The position numbers and the translations under genes were made by a program. 64,000 nt of DNA from Muribaculaceae bacterium. GTDB lineage: Bacteria; Bacteroidota; Bacteroidia; Bacteroidales; Muribaculaceae. The stretch is taken from positions 1 through 64,000 of the forward strand of contig JAGAJP010000056.1 in assembly GCA_017626045.1 (NCBI GenBank), given 5' to 3'. Positions 45,592-55,321 of this stretch are shown in pieces. Positions within the stretch are counted from its first letter, which is position 1, and each line of letters starts with the position of its first letter. Under the pieces are notes generated by a model. It had not been told where the DNA came from. It did not search any database and saw only the letters and a list, made by a program, of their open reading frames with translations.

Positions 45592-47070
45592 ATGAGAATT
45601 TCAGAAGTTAAAAATATCAAAGTCTCGCGCCGAACCGCCTATGCGGCATGCATGGCGGCAATGGTTGCCTTTTCAGTATGCCTCACCGGGTGCTCGTCGT
45701 TGAGCAGAGGCGGGGCCGGAGGAGAGGTGACCGGTGTCGGCGGTGTCACTTTCGCCGAGCCGGTGCCGTATGGCATGGTGCTCGTCGACAGGGGCGCATA
45801 CGCCATGGGTCCCGCAAAGGATGACTCCGTGTGGGGCGTGAAGGCCAATCCGCGCGGCGTCTCGGTAGACGCGTTCTGGATGGACGAGACGGAAGTGACT
45901 AATTCCAAGTATAAGCAGTTCGTGTTCTGGGTGCGCGACTCCATCATCCGCGAGCGTCTCGCCGACCCCGCGTATGGCGGCAACGAGGCATTCAAGATAG
46001 AGGAAGACAAGGAGGGAAACCCTGTCACTCCATATCTCGACTGGAACCGCCCCATACCCTGGAGAAACCCCAATGAAGACGAGCAGAGGGCGATCGAGAG
46101 TGTCTACCGCACCAACCCCATCACCGGACACCGCGAACTCGACCCGACGCAGCTCAACTACAGGTATGAGATCTTCAACCACACCGAGGCGGCAAAACGC
46201 AAGAACCGTCTCGATGCCTCGAGACGCGACTACAACACCGACAATCCGGTGGACAACACCCTCCCGATCATCTCCAAAGACACCGCCTATTTCACCGACG
46301 AGGGAGAGATACGCCGGGAAACCATCACGCGTCCCCTCACCGGAGACTTCGATTTCCTGAACACTTATATCGTAAACGTATATCCCGACACCACTGCCTG
46401 GATCAACGATTTCGACAATGCCTACAACGAGCAGTACACACGCCTCTATTTCTCCAACGCCGGCTACAACAACTATCCGGTGGTGGGTGTGAGCTGGGAG
46501 CAGGCGAATGCCTTCGCCAACTGGCGCACCGACTATCTGAAGCGAAGTCTCGGCAGGGAAGGCATATATATAGAGCCTTACCGACTGCCTACCGAGGCGG
46601 AGTGGGAATATGCCGCGCGTGCCGGGAATTCCGAGACTCCCTATCCCTGGAGCGAGACACTCCCGATGGACGAGCGTGGCTGTTTCTACGCCAACTTCAA
46701 GCCTATGGACGGAGACTATGTGAGAGACGGCCATCTGATCACATCTCCCGTAGGCACATACACCCCCAATGATTTCGGGCTTTTCGACATGGCGGGAAAT
46801 GTCAGCGAGTGGACATCGACGGCTTTCACCGAGAGCATCGACCGACTTACGAGCGACATCAATCCCGAATACCGTTACAACGCTGCACTGGAAGACCCTT
46901 ACAAGATGAAACGGAAGATAGTGCGCGGCGGCAGCTGGAAAGACGTGATGCATAATCTGAGAAGCGACCTGCGCCAGTGGGAATATCAGAACGAGCAGAG
47001 GTCATATATCGGTTTCCGGTGCGTGCGCTCGCAGATAGGGTTTGCAAAAGGCACCCAGAAGAAAAAATAA
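45592..47070 (+). CDS. gldK: T9SS ring lipoprotein GldK/PorK
   Basis: A 492-residue lipoprotein; PorK forms, with PorN, the large periplasmic ring of the T9SS. The lipobox LTGC gives lipid Cys34. The rest is an FGE-sulfatase-like domain with GVSWEQANAFANWR, RLPTEAEWEYAARAG, GNVSEW, IVRGGSWKD and the end YIGFRCVRS; it lacks enzyme activity in known members. The start ATG 45592 is chosen for the signal; an in-frame ATG at 45547 would add 15 residues. It follows porP by 58 bases. Confidence 0.92.
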   Translation: MRISEVKNIKVSRRTAYAACMAAMVAFSVCLTGCSSLSRGGAGGEVTGVGGVTFAEPVPYGMVLVDRGAYAMGPAKDDSVWGVKANPRGVSVDAFWMDETEVTNSKYKQFVFWVRDSIIRERLADPAYGGNEAFKIEEDKEGNPVTPYLDWNRPIPWRNPNEDEQRAIESVYRTNPITGHRELDPTQLNYRYEIFNHTEAAKRKNRLDASRRDYNTDNPVDNTLPIISKDTAYFTDEGEIRRETITRPLTGDFDFLNTYIVNVYPDTTAWINDFDNAYNEQYTRLYFSNAGYNNYPVVGVSWEQANAFANWRTDYLKRSLGREGIYIEPYRLPTEAEWEYAARAGNSETPYPWSETLPMDERGCFYANFKPMDGDYVRDGHLITSPVGTYTPNDFGLFDMAGNVSEWTSTAFTESIDRLTSDINPEYRYNAALEDPYKMKRKIVRGGSWKDVMHNLRSDLRQWEYQNEQRSYIGFRCVRSQIGFAKGTQKKK

Positions 47071-47109
47071 GCCCACCACTTCATAAATTCAAATATCAAT
47101 CACAATTCC

Positions 47110-48024
47110 ATGGTCAGAATTCGAAAATACGCCAACTTCATAGAACGCTTCCTCCATGGAGAGAAAGGACAGCGTTTCTTCAACTTCGCCTATTCCATAG
47201 GCGCCGCCGTAGTAATATGGGGCGCGCTCTTCAAGATACTGCATCTCCCCGGCGGCAGCACGCTGCTCTGCATCGGCATGGGCACCGAAATCGCGATGTT
47301 CCTTCTCACGGCTTTCGACCGTCCGCCGAAAGACTATCACTGGGAAGACGTATTCCCTGTGCTTGACTCCCACAGTCCGGAAGACCGCCCCGACCTTCCA
47401 GCTCTCGCCGCACAGGCGGCATCGGCTGCAGACTCAGGTCCGGTGGTAAGTTTCAACGGCGCGGCGCGGCAAGCGGAGCCCGGTGGCGCAGCACCCTTGG
47501 CGGTGCCCGATATCGACGTGAAGAAGATTGATTCCGACGACCTTGCCGAGTCCATGAAAAATATGGCGGAGCAGATGCGGATGGTCACCGAGCAGATTTC
47601 ACAGCTGCGCGACACCACCGACGCCCTCAACCGCGTGAGCGGTGTCCTTCTCGAGTCGTATCGCGCCATCACCGACAATTCCGAGTCCGTGTCGGCATCT
47701 TCCGCCGGATATGTGGAGCGTCTCGAAGACCTCAACAGAAATATCGGCGGTCTCAACACCATCTATGAGATACAGCTCAAGAGCATCAGCTCGCAGCTTG
47801 AAAGCATCGACCGCGTCAACCGAGGCCTCAAGGATATCCGCGACATGTATGAGAAGTCTGCCGGCGAATCGAGCAGATACTGCGAGGAGACCGAGCGCAT
47901 GGGCAGGTATATGAGGCAGCTCAACAAGATTTATGAAAACATGATTACGGCGATGACCGTGAATATGGCAAATCCATTGGCCGGCGCGCGTCAGAACCCC
48001 TTTGAAGGCGGCGCCGAACAATAA
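47110..48024 (+). CDS. gldL: T9SS motor protein GldL/PorL
   Basis: A 304-residue inner-membrane protein; GldL5 with GldM2 forms the proton-driven motor of type IX secretion and gliding. Two helices lie at about 23-44 and 51-69. Lys42 in helix 1 and Glu60 in helix 2 (GMGTEIAMF) match the ion-path residues studied in GldL. A Pro/Ala-rich linker (about 90-135) leads to a long coiled coil (about 150-290). Gldlike order K-L-M-N is kept. Gap to gldK is 39 bases. Confidence 0.92.
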   Translation: MVRIRKYANFIERFLHGEKGQRFFNFAYSIGAAVVIWGALFKILHLPGGSTLLCIGMGTEIAMFLLTAFDRPPKDYHWEDVFPVLDSHSPEDRPDLPALAAQAASAADSGPVVSFNGAARQAEPGGAAPLAVPDIDVKKIDSDDLAESMKNMAEQMRMVTEQISQLRDTTDALNRVSGVLLESYRAITDNSESVSASSAGYVERLEDLNRNIGGLNTIYEIQLKSISSQLESIDRVNRGLKDIRDMYEKSAGESSRYCEETERMGRYMRQLNKIYENMITAMTVNMANPLAGARQNPFEGGAEQ

Positions 48025-48047
48025 TACAATTAAACTGACTGATATAA

Positions 48048-49625
48048 ATGGCAGGAGGAGGTAACAACGTAGCGAGAATGTCGCCCCGCCAGAGGATGAT
48101 AAACCTGATGTATATCGTCCTCACGGCGATGCTGGCCCTCAACGTGTCGAGCGACGTGCTCAACGGCTTCAGCCAGGTCCAGGACTCCCTGGACCGGACT
48201 AACGGCAATCTCTCTACGAAAAACGACATACAGTTTCAGTATCTCGCTCAATTGTATGATAAGAACCCGGCAAAGGCCGGTCCCTGGTATGAGAAGGGTA
48301 CCGACCTGCACAAGCGCACCGGCAGTCTATACTCGCTGATAGAGCAGATCAAGAACGACATAGCCGTCGAGGCAGACGGCAAGGGGGCGGACTACAACCA
48401 CCTCGACAACCTCGACAACCTCGACGCTGCTCCGGCTGTCTTGCTCGACCCCACCACCAACCGCGGCAGGGAACTCCGCGAGGCTATCGACGGCTACCGC
48501 TCGTATGTGGCGTCGCTGATACCGGATTCCGTCAAGCGGAATGTAATCAACGAAATGCTCTCCACAAAGGTACGCAATACGCCGGGCACCGTAGGTCCCA
48601 CCAAGTGGGAAGAGAAACTTTTCGACAACATGCCCGCTATCGCAGCCGTCACGATGCTCACCAAGCTCCAGAACGACATCAGCCAGGCTGAGAGCGAGGC
48701 GCTCACCAACCTCATAACGAATGTGGATATAGGCGACGTCAGGGTCAACGAGCTTAACGCTTATGTGCTTCCCAACTCCAACATGGTGATGCGCGGCGGA
48801 AAGTATTCGGCTCAGATTGTGCTCGCTGCCATCGACACCACCATGCGTCCGGAGATCTTCATCAACGGACAGAAACTGACGAATCCCGACGGAAGATATG
48901 AGTTTATCGCCTCTCAGGTCGGAGCCCACGATTATTCCGGATATCTGGAGGTGAAGAAAGGGGACGGCACGGTTGACCGCCATGAGTTCAGCTCACAATA
49001 CAATGTGATAGAACCGATGGCTACCATTTCGCCCACCATGATGAATGTGCTGTATGCCGGAATCGACAACCCGATATCCATCTCGGTGCCGGGAGTCCCG
49101 ATGACGGCGCTCAACGCCACCATGACCAACGGCTCGCTGACTCGAAGCGGCGACCACTGGGTGGCGCGTCCCACAAAGGTAGGAGACAACGCGCAGATAA
49201 GCGTATCCGCCAATGTCGACGGCCACAGCCAGACTGTAGGCAGCATGACGTTCCGAATCAGAAAGCTCCCCGACCCGACGGCATACATAGCGATGAAGGA
49301 TGCCTCCGGCAATCCGGTGAGCTACAAGGGCTCGCCGAAGAGAATCAGCAAGGCTGCCCTTATGGCGGCGGAAGGTCTGCAGGCGTCTGTAGACGACGGT
49401 ATTCTTGACGTGGCATATACCGTGGTGTCGTTTTCCACTGTCTTCTTCGACTCGATGGGCAACGCCATTCCGGAGGTCAGCGACGGCTCGAGGTTCTCGA
49501 GCCGACAGAAGGAGCAGTTCCGTCGCCTCAAGAGCGGGAAGAGTTTCTTCATCTCCAATGTGAAGGCGAAAGGTCCGGATGGCATAACTCGCGATATATC
49601 TCCCATGGAGGTCGCGCTTAATTAA
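48048..49625 (+). CDS. gldM: T9SS trans-envelope shaft GldM/PorM
   Basis: A 525-residue protein with one helix near residues 18-35 (MINLMYIVLTAMLALNVSSDVL) and a long periplasmic part in beta domains, the known GldM plan; it spans the periplasm from GldL to the PorK/N ring. The start MAGGGNNVARMSPRQRMIN is typical. A short in-frame slippage tract (HLDNLDNLDAA, near residues 118-128) is encoded by repeats of CTCGACAAC. It lies 23 bases after gldL and 16 before gldN. Confidence 0.92.
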   Translation: MAGGGNNVARMSPRQRMINLMYIVLTAMLALNVSSDVLNGFSQVQDSLDRTNGNLSTKNDIQFQYLAQLYDKNPAKAGPWYEKGTDLHKRTGSLYSLIEQIKNDIAVEADGKGADYNHLDNLDNLDAAPAVLLDPTTNRGRELREAIDGYRSYVASLIPDSVKRNVINEMLSTKVRNTPGTVGPTKWEEKLFDNMPAIAAVTMLTKLQNDISQAESEALTNLITNVDIGDVRVNELNAYVLPNSNMVMRGGKYSAQIVLAAIDTTMRPEIFINGQKLTNPDGRYEFIASQVGAHDYSGYLEVKKGDGTVDRHEFSSQYNVIEPMATISPTMMNVLYAGIDNPISISVPGVPMTALNATMTNGSLTRSGDHWVARPTKVGDNAQISVSANVDGHSQTVGSMTFRIRKLPDPTAYIAMKDASGNPVSYKGSPKRISKAALMAAEGLQASVDDGILDVAYTVVSFSTVFFDSMGNAIPEVSDGSRFSSRQKEQFRRLKSGKSFFISNVKAKGPDGITRDISPMEVALN

Positions 49626-49641
49626 GAAATATACTAAGGAT

Positions 49642-50805
49642 ATGAATATTTTTAGAAAAATATTGCCGATCGCTGCAGTGGCGGCTGTAGGACTCTCGAC
49701 TCTGGCACAGGACAATACCGGAGTGGTGCGTCGCAATCCCGGCTCTCGCAAAGGTCAGAAGGCGGAGGAAAGCGCCGGTCCGAAGATCACCGACCGGATG
49801 CAGGGGTTTTTCGACAGCAACGAGCCACACGACGCCGATCTTGCATATATGCGCGAGATATACCGTTCGCTCGACCTGAAGAATGTGGCTGAGAACACTC
49901 CTCTGTATTTCCCCGAAGATGTCGTCGACGGGCAGCAGAACCTATTCAGAATCATTCTCGGACTTGTGGTGGACGGAAAGATTCCCGCTTACGAGTATCT
50001 CGACGGCAGGGAAGTCTTCACGGACCAGTATAAGGTGAAGATAGGCGACATGCTCGACCGTTTCGACGTATATTATCAGACACAAGGCGAGGGCGACAGG
50101 GCAAGATACACCATAGAGGAGGCAGACGTGCCCACTTCCCAGGTGCTGAAATACTATATCATCGAGAAATGGCAGTTCGACCGCCGTTCCAATCGAATGA
50201 AGACCACCGTAGAGGCGATATGCCCTGTGCTCAGCAGGAGCGGTGATTTCGGCGGCGAGGCAAACTACCCCATGTTCTGGGTGAAATTCGACCAGTTGCG
50301 TCCATATATAGCGCAGCAGTACGTATTCCTGACCGACGACAACAATCTGCCGCAATACAGTCTTGACGACTACTTCAATCTCGGCATGTATAAGGGCGAG
50401 ATTTACAAGACCAAGAACCTTCGCAATCTCTCGATGGTGCAGATGTATCCCGACGAGGACCAGCTGAAGAGGGCGCAGGACAGCATCGACCATCGTCTGC
50501 GCGAGTTTGGCAAGAACCTCTGGGTTCCCAGCCGGGAGGAATATCTCGCGGCTAAGGAAGCGGAGGCAGAGGCGGAGGCAGCCCGCGGGAAGGCTCTTGC
50601 CGCCGGAGACTCAATACCGGAGAGAACAGTGGTCACCGCCGACGGCGACGACGAGGTGAAGACCACCACTACCAAGCGCTCGGGAAGGAAAAAGTCTTCC
50701 TCTTCCAAGAAGAAAAAGTCCAAACCGAAGGTACAGCAGCCAAAGTCGTCGGGTTCAAACGCCAATTCCAACGCGCAGAAATCCGTCAGAAGACGTAAGA
50801 GATAA
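49642..50805 (+). CDS. gldN: T9SS ring protein GldN/PorN
   Basis: A 387-residue periplasmic protein that forms the ring with PorK. A signal peptide (near 1-23, ending LAQ) is followed by the GldN core with DRMQGFFDSNEPHDADL and MYKGEIYKTKNLRNLSMVQMYPDEDQLKRAQDSIDHR. After about residue 335 a Lys/Ser/Arg-rich tail (KRSGRKKSSSSKKKKSKPK) of about 50 residues is unusual. It is the last gene of the run; a strong terminator follows at 50831. Confidence 0.9.
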   Translation: MNIFRKILPIAAVAAVGLSTLAQDNTGVVRRNPGSRKGQKAEESAGPKITDRMQGFFDSNEPHDADLAYMREIYRSLDLKNVAENTPLYFPEDVVDGQQNLFRIILGLVVDGKIPAYEYLDGREVFTDQYKVKIGDMLDRFDVYYQTQGEGDRARYTIEEADVPTSQVLKYYIIEKWQFDRRSNRMKTTVEAICPVLSRSGDFGGEANYPMFWVKFDQLRPYIAQQYVFLTDDNNLPQYSLDDYFNLGMYKGEIYKTKNLRNLSMVQMYPDEDQLKRAQDSIDHRLREFGKNLWVPSREEYLAAKEAEAEAEAARGKALAAGDSIPERTVVTADGDDEVKTTTTKRSGRKKSSSSKKKKSKPKVQQPKSSGSNANSNAQKSVRRRKR

Positions 50806-50830
50806 TGATATAAAAAACTATGATACAGCG

Positions 50831-50860
50831 AAAGGCGACCCCATGCAGGTCGCCTTTTTC
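50831..50860. terminator. Terminator between gldN and the flippase gene
   Basis: AAAGGCGACC (50831-50840) pairs perfectly with 50848-50857 around CCATGCA and runs into TTTTT. It ends the T9SS transcript and may also serve the converging glycan operon. Confidence 0.8.
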
Positions 50861-50869
50861 TATAGTCTT

Positions 50870-52336
50870 TTATCTGTCAGACCTGAACTTGCTCAATAAT
50901 TTTTTACCGTTTATAAAGGAAATGGCGGCAAGGGCTGCGGTGGCGGCGCATATCATGGCGGCGCCATGGAGCATAAGGCATATCGCCGTCATTACTGAGG
51001 CAGAAGACAGCGCGGCGATGCTTATGCGCATTGCCGACCTGCCGAGGCGGTAGCCATACAACCGATGGTTTACAGCTATATAGACCGCAAGACATACAAG
51101 GCAGTCTGCTATCGCGGCATACCCGAGCCCCTGAAGACCGAAACTGTAATAGCCGAAGCAGGTGATAATCAGCGTGAATAGATTCGCTCCCACAGACTCC
51201 ATCCAGAAGAACAGCCTCCGGTTGTCTTTTGCAAACACGATATAGCCGAGAGGATACATCAGGGCGCGAATCACCACGGCAAGCGCGAGCCATCTCAGCA
51301 GAGGGGTCGCCACGAGGAATTCCTTTGTCTGCAGCAACTCGATTACCCATGGCGCGAGGAATATGACGGCGCACGCCACCGGGCCTATGAGCAGTCCCAC
51401 CACCTCCATCTGACGGTTGACCACCTCACACATCTTTACGTTGTCTTTCGCCGTCGCCGCGAGTCTCGGAAGATAGTCCATCGCCATGGCGGTGAAGACG
51501 ATTGCGGAATATTGCGAGGTCATGGTGTTGCATGACTGAAAGAACCCGACTTCCGCCTCCCCTCCGTGAATCCTCACGAATACGCTCGTCATATAGTCGC
51601 ATAGACTCCGGAAGAGGTCGTTGCTCATAAGCACTATTCCCGACATAAGCACGCCTTTCAATATAGGAAGGTGAACCTGTCTGTTCCATACGGCGGGAGA
51701 TGTGGAAAGCGACTTCCTGAGGGAGATGAAATACCATAGAAACGTGGTGAAGGCGAGTGCCGCCATGGCGGGCACAATGCCGGATGTGCCAAGCAGCCAG
51801 TAGAGAGGCACGCCTATGAAAAGTCCGGTAAGGGAGCCGATGACGCTCGCCTTCGACAGCCGCCTCACTTCGTGGAGTCCCTGGAGCACGGACATTAACC
51901 CCGCTCCCACTATGGAAAAGAACACAGCTGCGGACATAAGGCGGAAAGCACCCGCGTACTGTTCCGACCCGAATGTCAGAGTAGAGAGCGTGCCCGACAG
52001 AGCTAAGCACACGAGCGCTCCGGCAAGCGCCGTGACGACTATTAGCGGACGAATCGCCGCGAGCACATCGCGCAGCCGGGAGGAGTCTTCTTTCGCCGCT
52101 CCTGTTTCCTTCACCACCGATATGTTCAGTCCGAGCGACGCGAACTGCTGGATGGCAAGAGACGCGCTGTTGAAAAGCGCTGCCATACCCATTCCCGCAG
52201 GCCCGAGTATGACTGCAACGAATTTAAGCCTTATCGCCGCAACGAGGATATTGAATACCTGGACACCGCCGAAGATGGAGGTGCCTTTCAGTATGCTGCG
52301 GAAACTGTTTTCTTCCCTTCCTCTTTCGTTATCCAT
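50870..52336 (-). CDS. O-antigen flippase-like protein (Wzx type)
   Basis: A 488-residue polytopic protein of the MATE-like polysaccharide flippase superfamily. About twelve helices can be drawn, from GVQVFNILVAAIRLKFVAVILG near the N-terminus on. Such proteins flip undecaprenyl-linked glycan units across the inner membrane. It is the last gene of a minus-strand glycan operon and overlaps the preceding gene by eight bases. No Wzy polymerase is visible in the cluster. Confidence 0.85.
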   Translation of the reverse strand: MDNERGREENSFRSILKGTSIFGGVQVFNILVAAIRLKFVAVILGPAGMGMAALFNSASLAIQQFASLGLNISVVKETGAAKEDSSRLRDVLAAIRPLIVVTALAGALVCLALSGTLSTLTFGSEQYAGAFRLMSAAVFFSIVGAGLMSVLQGLHEVRRLSKASVIGSLTGLFIGVPLYWLLGTSGIVPAMAALAFTTFLWYFISLRKSLSTSPAVWNRQVHLPILKGVLMSGIVLMSNDLFRSLCDYMTSVFVRIHGGEAEVGFFQSCNTMTSQYSAIVFTAMAMDYLPRLAATAKDNVKMCEVVNRQMEVVGLLIGPVACAVIFLAPWVIELLQTKEFLVATPLLRWLALAVVIRALMYPLGYIVFAKDNRRLFFWMESVGANLFTLIITCFGYYSFGLQGLGYAAIADCLVCLAVYIAVNHRLYGYRLGRSAMRISIAALSSASVMTAICLMLHGAAMICAATAALAAISFINGKKLLSKFRSDR

Positions 52337-53180
52337 GTCGCAGGTATTTTGCTGAATAGTCGGGAGTGGGGAATACCCTCAGTCTCCTTGCAAGCCGGAC
52401 TCCCCTGAGCCAGTTTCTCACGTAACTGAAGGGAGATAGAGCGCGTCCTCGAAACCATCCACGGCTTTCACGCAAGGCATGTATCGCCATTCTCGGCAGC
52501 CAGTCGGCAGGATGAGTGTGGATGAACACCGCTCCTTTTGTCAGGGGGATGCTTGGAAGCATTGCCGTGCGCTGTGTGGTGGTGTCGCCGTCGTGGCGTG
52601 CCACTGTGGCGGGAATGAATCTGCCGGTTAGTCCCGCCGACAGACAGTCGTGTATGAATACGTCTTCCTCTCCCGACGGGAAGATAGCTCCTATGCCGAA
52701 ATTCTCGTTAAACCATATCCTTCCCTGGATGGAGTCTCTTCTGAAGGCTATCTCAATGGAAGATATGAAATATCCCTTGGGAGGACATGCAAGCGACACC
52801 TGGCGTTCCGGATATGTCTTGTGGCAGTTGAGGGTGTCATATCTGAAGGTCAGGATGTCGGCGTCGGCATTATCGTCAAACGCAGAAATCACATTCAGAA
52901 GGTTCTCCTCGGTGTAGACCACATCGTCGTCGCTTATCAGGAGCAACGGGGCGGTCGCCCGTACGAGTGCATGGTTGCGGTTGGCTGAAAGCCCTTTGCC
53001 GGAAACCGGATATATCTTCATATCGTAGCGCACGAGACTTTCGGGAACGGTCGTGCTCCCGTCGGTCTGCCAGCTGACGAGATATTCGACTCCGGACACT
53101 TTGGGATGTCGGGATTGCGCCAGACGCGCTATCCCGTCGGCTCCATAGGTGCATATCAATACCTGCAGTTTAACGGTCAT
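52329..53180 (-). CDS. Family-2 glycosyltransferase
   Basis: A 283-residue GT-A enzyme. The N-terminus LQVLICTYGADGIARL is the nucleotide-binding start and LLISDDDVVYTEENL carries the DxD-type acidic cluster. The middle RDSIQGRIWFNENFGIGAIFPSGEEDVFIHDC has the GEED catalytic region. Donor and acceptor are not known. It overlaps the next gene by four bases at its start (53177-53180) and the flippase at its end, so the genes are tightly coupled. Confidence 0.85.
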   Translation of the reverse strand: MTVKLQVLICTYGADGIARLAQSRHPKVSGVEYLVSWQTDGSTTVPESLVRYDMKIYPVSGKGLSANRNHALVRATAPLLLISDDDVVYTEENLLNVISAFDDNADADILTFRYDTLNCHKTYPERQVSLACPPKGYFISSIEIAFRRDSIQGRIWFNENFGIGAIFPSGEEDVFIHDCLSAGLTGRFIPATVARHDGDTTTQRTAMLPSIPLTKGAVFIHTHPADWLPRMAIHALRESRGWFRGRALSPFSYVRNWLRGVRLARRLRVFPTPDYSAKYLRHG

Positions 53181-54289
53181 GGCTTCATCATGTTTTGCCA
53201 GTGCGTCTCGAAGAGAGTGGCTATGTCCCGGACATCGTTGTGGCGTTCCACAAGTCTGCGCCCTTCCTCCGACATTCCTGTAAGGGCTTGTCGGTCGCTG
53301 ATTAACGTCCGCAACCGTTCCTTGATGGAACTGTCGTCTTCAAGAGGCGACAGACAGAATATCGGGCGCGAGTCCTCATTTATGTAGCTGTAGTATTCCG
53401 GCTGCCCTCCGGAGGCTGTTATCCTTCCCATCGCCATAGTCTGAAGCGCGTTGGTGGCGGGAGAGTAAGAGTATAGCTGGTCTATCACTATATGGTTATT
53501 CCTGAGTTCTTCAAGATAGTCTGCGAGGGTCAGGTCCTTCACCGCCCTCACCTCGCATTTCCCGGGCATCTCTTCCTCGAGACTCCGGCAAATGTCAAGA
53601 AGTTTGGCGGTCCCTTTCTGTATCTCCATGTTACCCCTCATCCCCACAAGTATCCTTACAGGGCCGTCAACCTCAAGAGGATGATAGCGGAGGCTTTCCA
53701 GCTCGATAGGCAGATTGGTGAAAATCAGTTTCGAGGAATCCATGTGCCGGAGCGCAGACATGTGATATTCAGGCAATACCGCCATCGCTCCGTCGATGTT
53801 GTCATATAAGTGCCTGTGGTAGGCGGCATGCTCCTCCATCAGCCATCCGTTTTCCTTTACCGGGTCTGCGATTGCCATCGGTGTCTTTTCGCTGCCGACT
53901 CTGAATTCGGAAAACCTGAAGAGGTCCCCCTCCACGCAGTCTTTCACAAAATAATGGTCGTCGCCGCATAATGTGAGGTGCACGCTCCTGTTGTTTTTCT
54001 TTAGTATGTCGAATATCATCCTCAGTTTCCGGGGCCTCAGCGTGAAGAAGACGGGATTGATCAGCTGCACCACGTCGAAGCCGGTCCAGGAAGGCAGAAG
54101 CGCCATTATCCGGTATAGATACTGCATGCTGCCGAAAAGACCGGATTTGCGTATGAGCGTTATGTCAGCGTCGGTCTGCATGTGACCACCCTTGTCAGAC
54201 ACAAGGGTTATGTCATGCCCGCGTTTCCTCAGTTCCTTGGCAAGGCAGGCGTGTAGGTTGGAGTAGTCTCCGATCATCAGTATTCTCAT
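53177..54289 (-). CDS. GT-B-type glycosyltransferase
   Basis: A 370-residue GT-B enzyme resembling families 1 and 4. The N-terminal fold begins MRILMIGDYSNLHACLAKEL and the C-terminal domain has VRILVGMRGNMEIQKGT and the acidic segment SYSPATNALQTMAMGRITASGGQPEYY in the donor-binding region. The Glu-x7-Glu motif common in family 4 is not clear, so the family is uncertain. It lies between two GT2 genes, each overlapping by four bases. Confidence 0.75.
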   Translation of the reverse strand: MRILMIGDYSNLHACLAKELRKRGHDITLVSDKGGHMQTDADITLIRKSGLFGSMQYLYRIMALLPSWTGFDVVQLINPVFFTLRPRKLRMIFDILKKNNRSVHLTLCGDDHYFVKDCVEGDLFRFSEFRVGSEKTPMAIADPVKENGWLMEEHAAYHRHLYDNIDGAMAVLPEYHMSALRHMDSSKLIFTNLPIELESLRYHPLEVDGPVRILVGMRGNMEIQKGTAKLLDICRSLEEEMPGKCEVRAVKDLTLADYLEELRNNHIVIDQLYSYSPATNALQTMAMGRITASGGQPEYYSYINEDSRPIFCLSPLEDDSSIKERLRTLISDRQALTGMSEEGRRLVERHNDVRDIATLFETHWQNMMKP

Positions 54290-55275
54290 GGCGTAGTGGT
54301 TTTATTGTCGGTGTCTGACGTATCCGGACAGCTGTCGCCGCTTTCTTCCGCCACAATGTAGGCAGGTCGCTGTTTGGTCTCGTTGTAGATCTTGCCTATG
54401 TATTCCCCGATGATGCCGAGCGCTATAAGCTGACAGCCTCCGAGGAAAAGAATGGTGCATATAAGGGTGGGGAAGCCCTGGATCGGTTCGCCGAATATCA
54501 GCGTCTTGCATACCACATATATCATGTAGGCGATGGAAGCGAGAGAAATTATGAATCCTGCCACGGATGCGAAGCGAAGCGGGGCAGTGGTATAGCTCGT
54601 GATTCCCTCGAGGGCAAGGTTCAGGAGGCGTCCCGGTTTCATCTTGGTCTCTCCTGCGATTCTGTCGGCAGTGACGAAGTCTACACCTTTCTTTTTGAAA
54701 CCCACCCAGCAGTATAGTCCCTTAGTGTATCTTTGCGATTCCCTCATGCCGCGGATGGCGTCTATGGCTTTTCTGTCGAGAAGCCGGAAGTCGCCCACAT
54801 CCGGAAGGACGTCTACACGTGTTGACCTGTTGAGAAGGGAGTAATAGACTTTAGTCAGTCCCTTCCTTAGGATTGATTCTTTCCCACGGCTGAGACGCCT
54901 GCCATATACGTCTTCCCACCCGTCTTCCCATTGGGCGATCATTTCCGGTATTGTGTCGACCGGATGCTGGAGATCTGCGTCCATGATTACCATGCAGTCT
55001 CCTGTCACGCGGTCGAAACCGGCAAGCATCGCGTTCTCTTTACCGAAGTTTCTCGAGAGGCGGGCATATCGAATCCTCGGGTCGCGAAGGTGCAGCCTGA
55101 GGAGAATGGCATGGGTGTTGTCTCTGCTTCCGTCGTCGATCATCATCACTTCCCATTCATAACGGTCCTTGAGTGCGGGATGTGTGTTGTCAAGCAGCGG
55201 AACAAGCGCGGTGTAGAGCGCATCGAGTGATGCCTCTTCATTGTATACCGGTATGAGCAGCGATATTTTTTTCAT
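54286..55275 (-). CDS. Membrane-bound GT2 (DPM1/GtrB-like polyprenyl-phosphate glycosyltransferase)
   Basis: A 329-residue enzyme with GT-A domain and two C-terminal helices (about 238-262 and 272-295). SLLIPVYNEEASLDALY starts it, IMDADLQHPVDTIPEM is the metal motif, and QRYTKGLYCWVGFKK is typical of the GtrB type. Such enzymes load a sugar on undecaprenyl phosphate for use outside the inner membrane. It is the first gene of the operon and has a matching promoter at 55322-55353. Confidence 0.88.
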   Translation of the reverse strand: MKKISLLIPVYNEEASLDALYTALVPLLDNTHPALKDRYEWEVMMIDDGSRDNTHAILLRLHLRDPRIRYARLSRNFGKENAMLAGFDRVTGDCMVIMDADLQHPVDTIPEMIAQWEDGWEDVYGRRLSRGKESILRKGLTKVYYSLLNRSTRVDVLPDVGDFRLLDRKAIDAIRGMRESQRYTKGLYCWVGFKKKGVDFVTADRIAGETKMKPGRLLNLALEGITSYTTAPLRFASVAGFIISLASIAYMIYVVCKTLIFGEPIQGFPTLICTILFLGGCQLIALGIIGEYIGKIYNETKQRPAYIVAEESGDSCPDTSDTDNKTTTP

Positions 55276-55321
55276 TGATGACGATTCATTGGTTTAGATG
55301 GACTCTTAAACAACTTCAATA

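Noticed and set aside
45673..46953. A 426-codon open frame on the minus strand
   Set aside because: It is antisense to gldK, which carries all family motifs; the antisense product has no recognisable fold.
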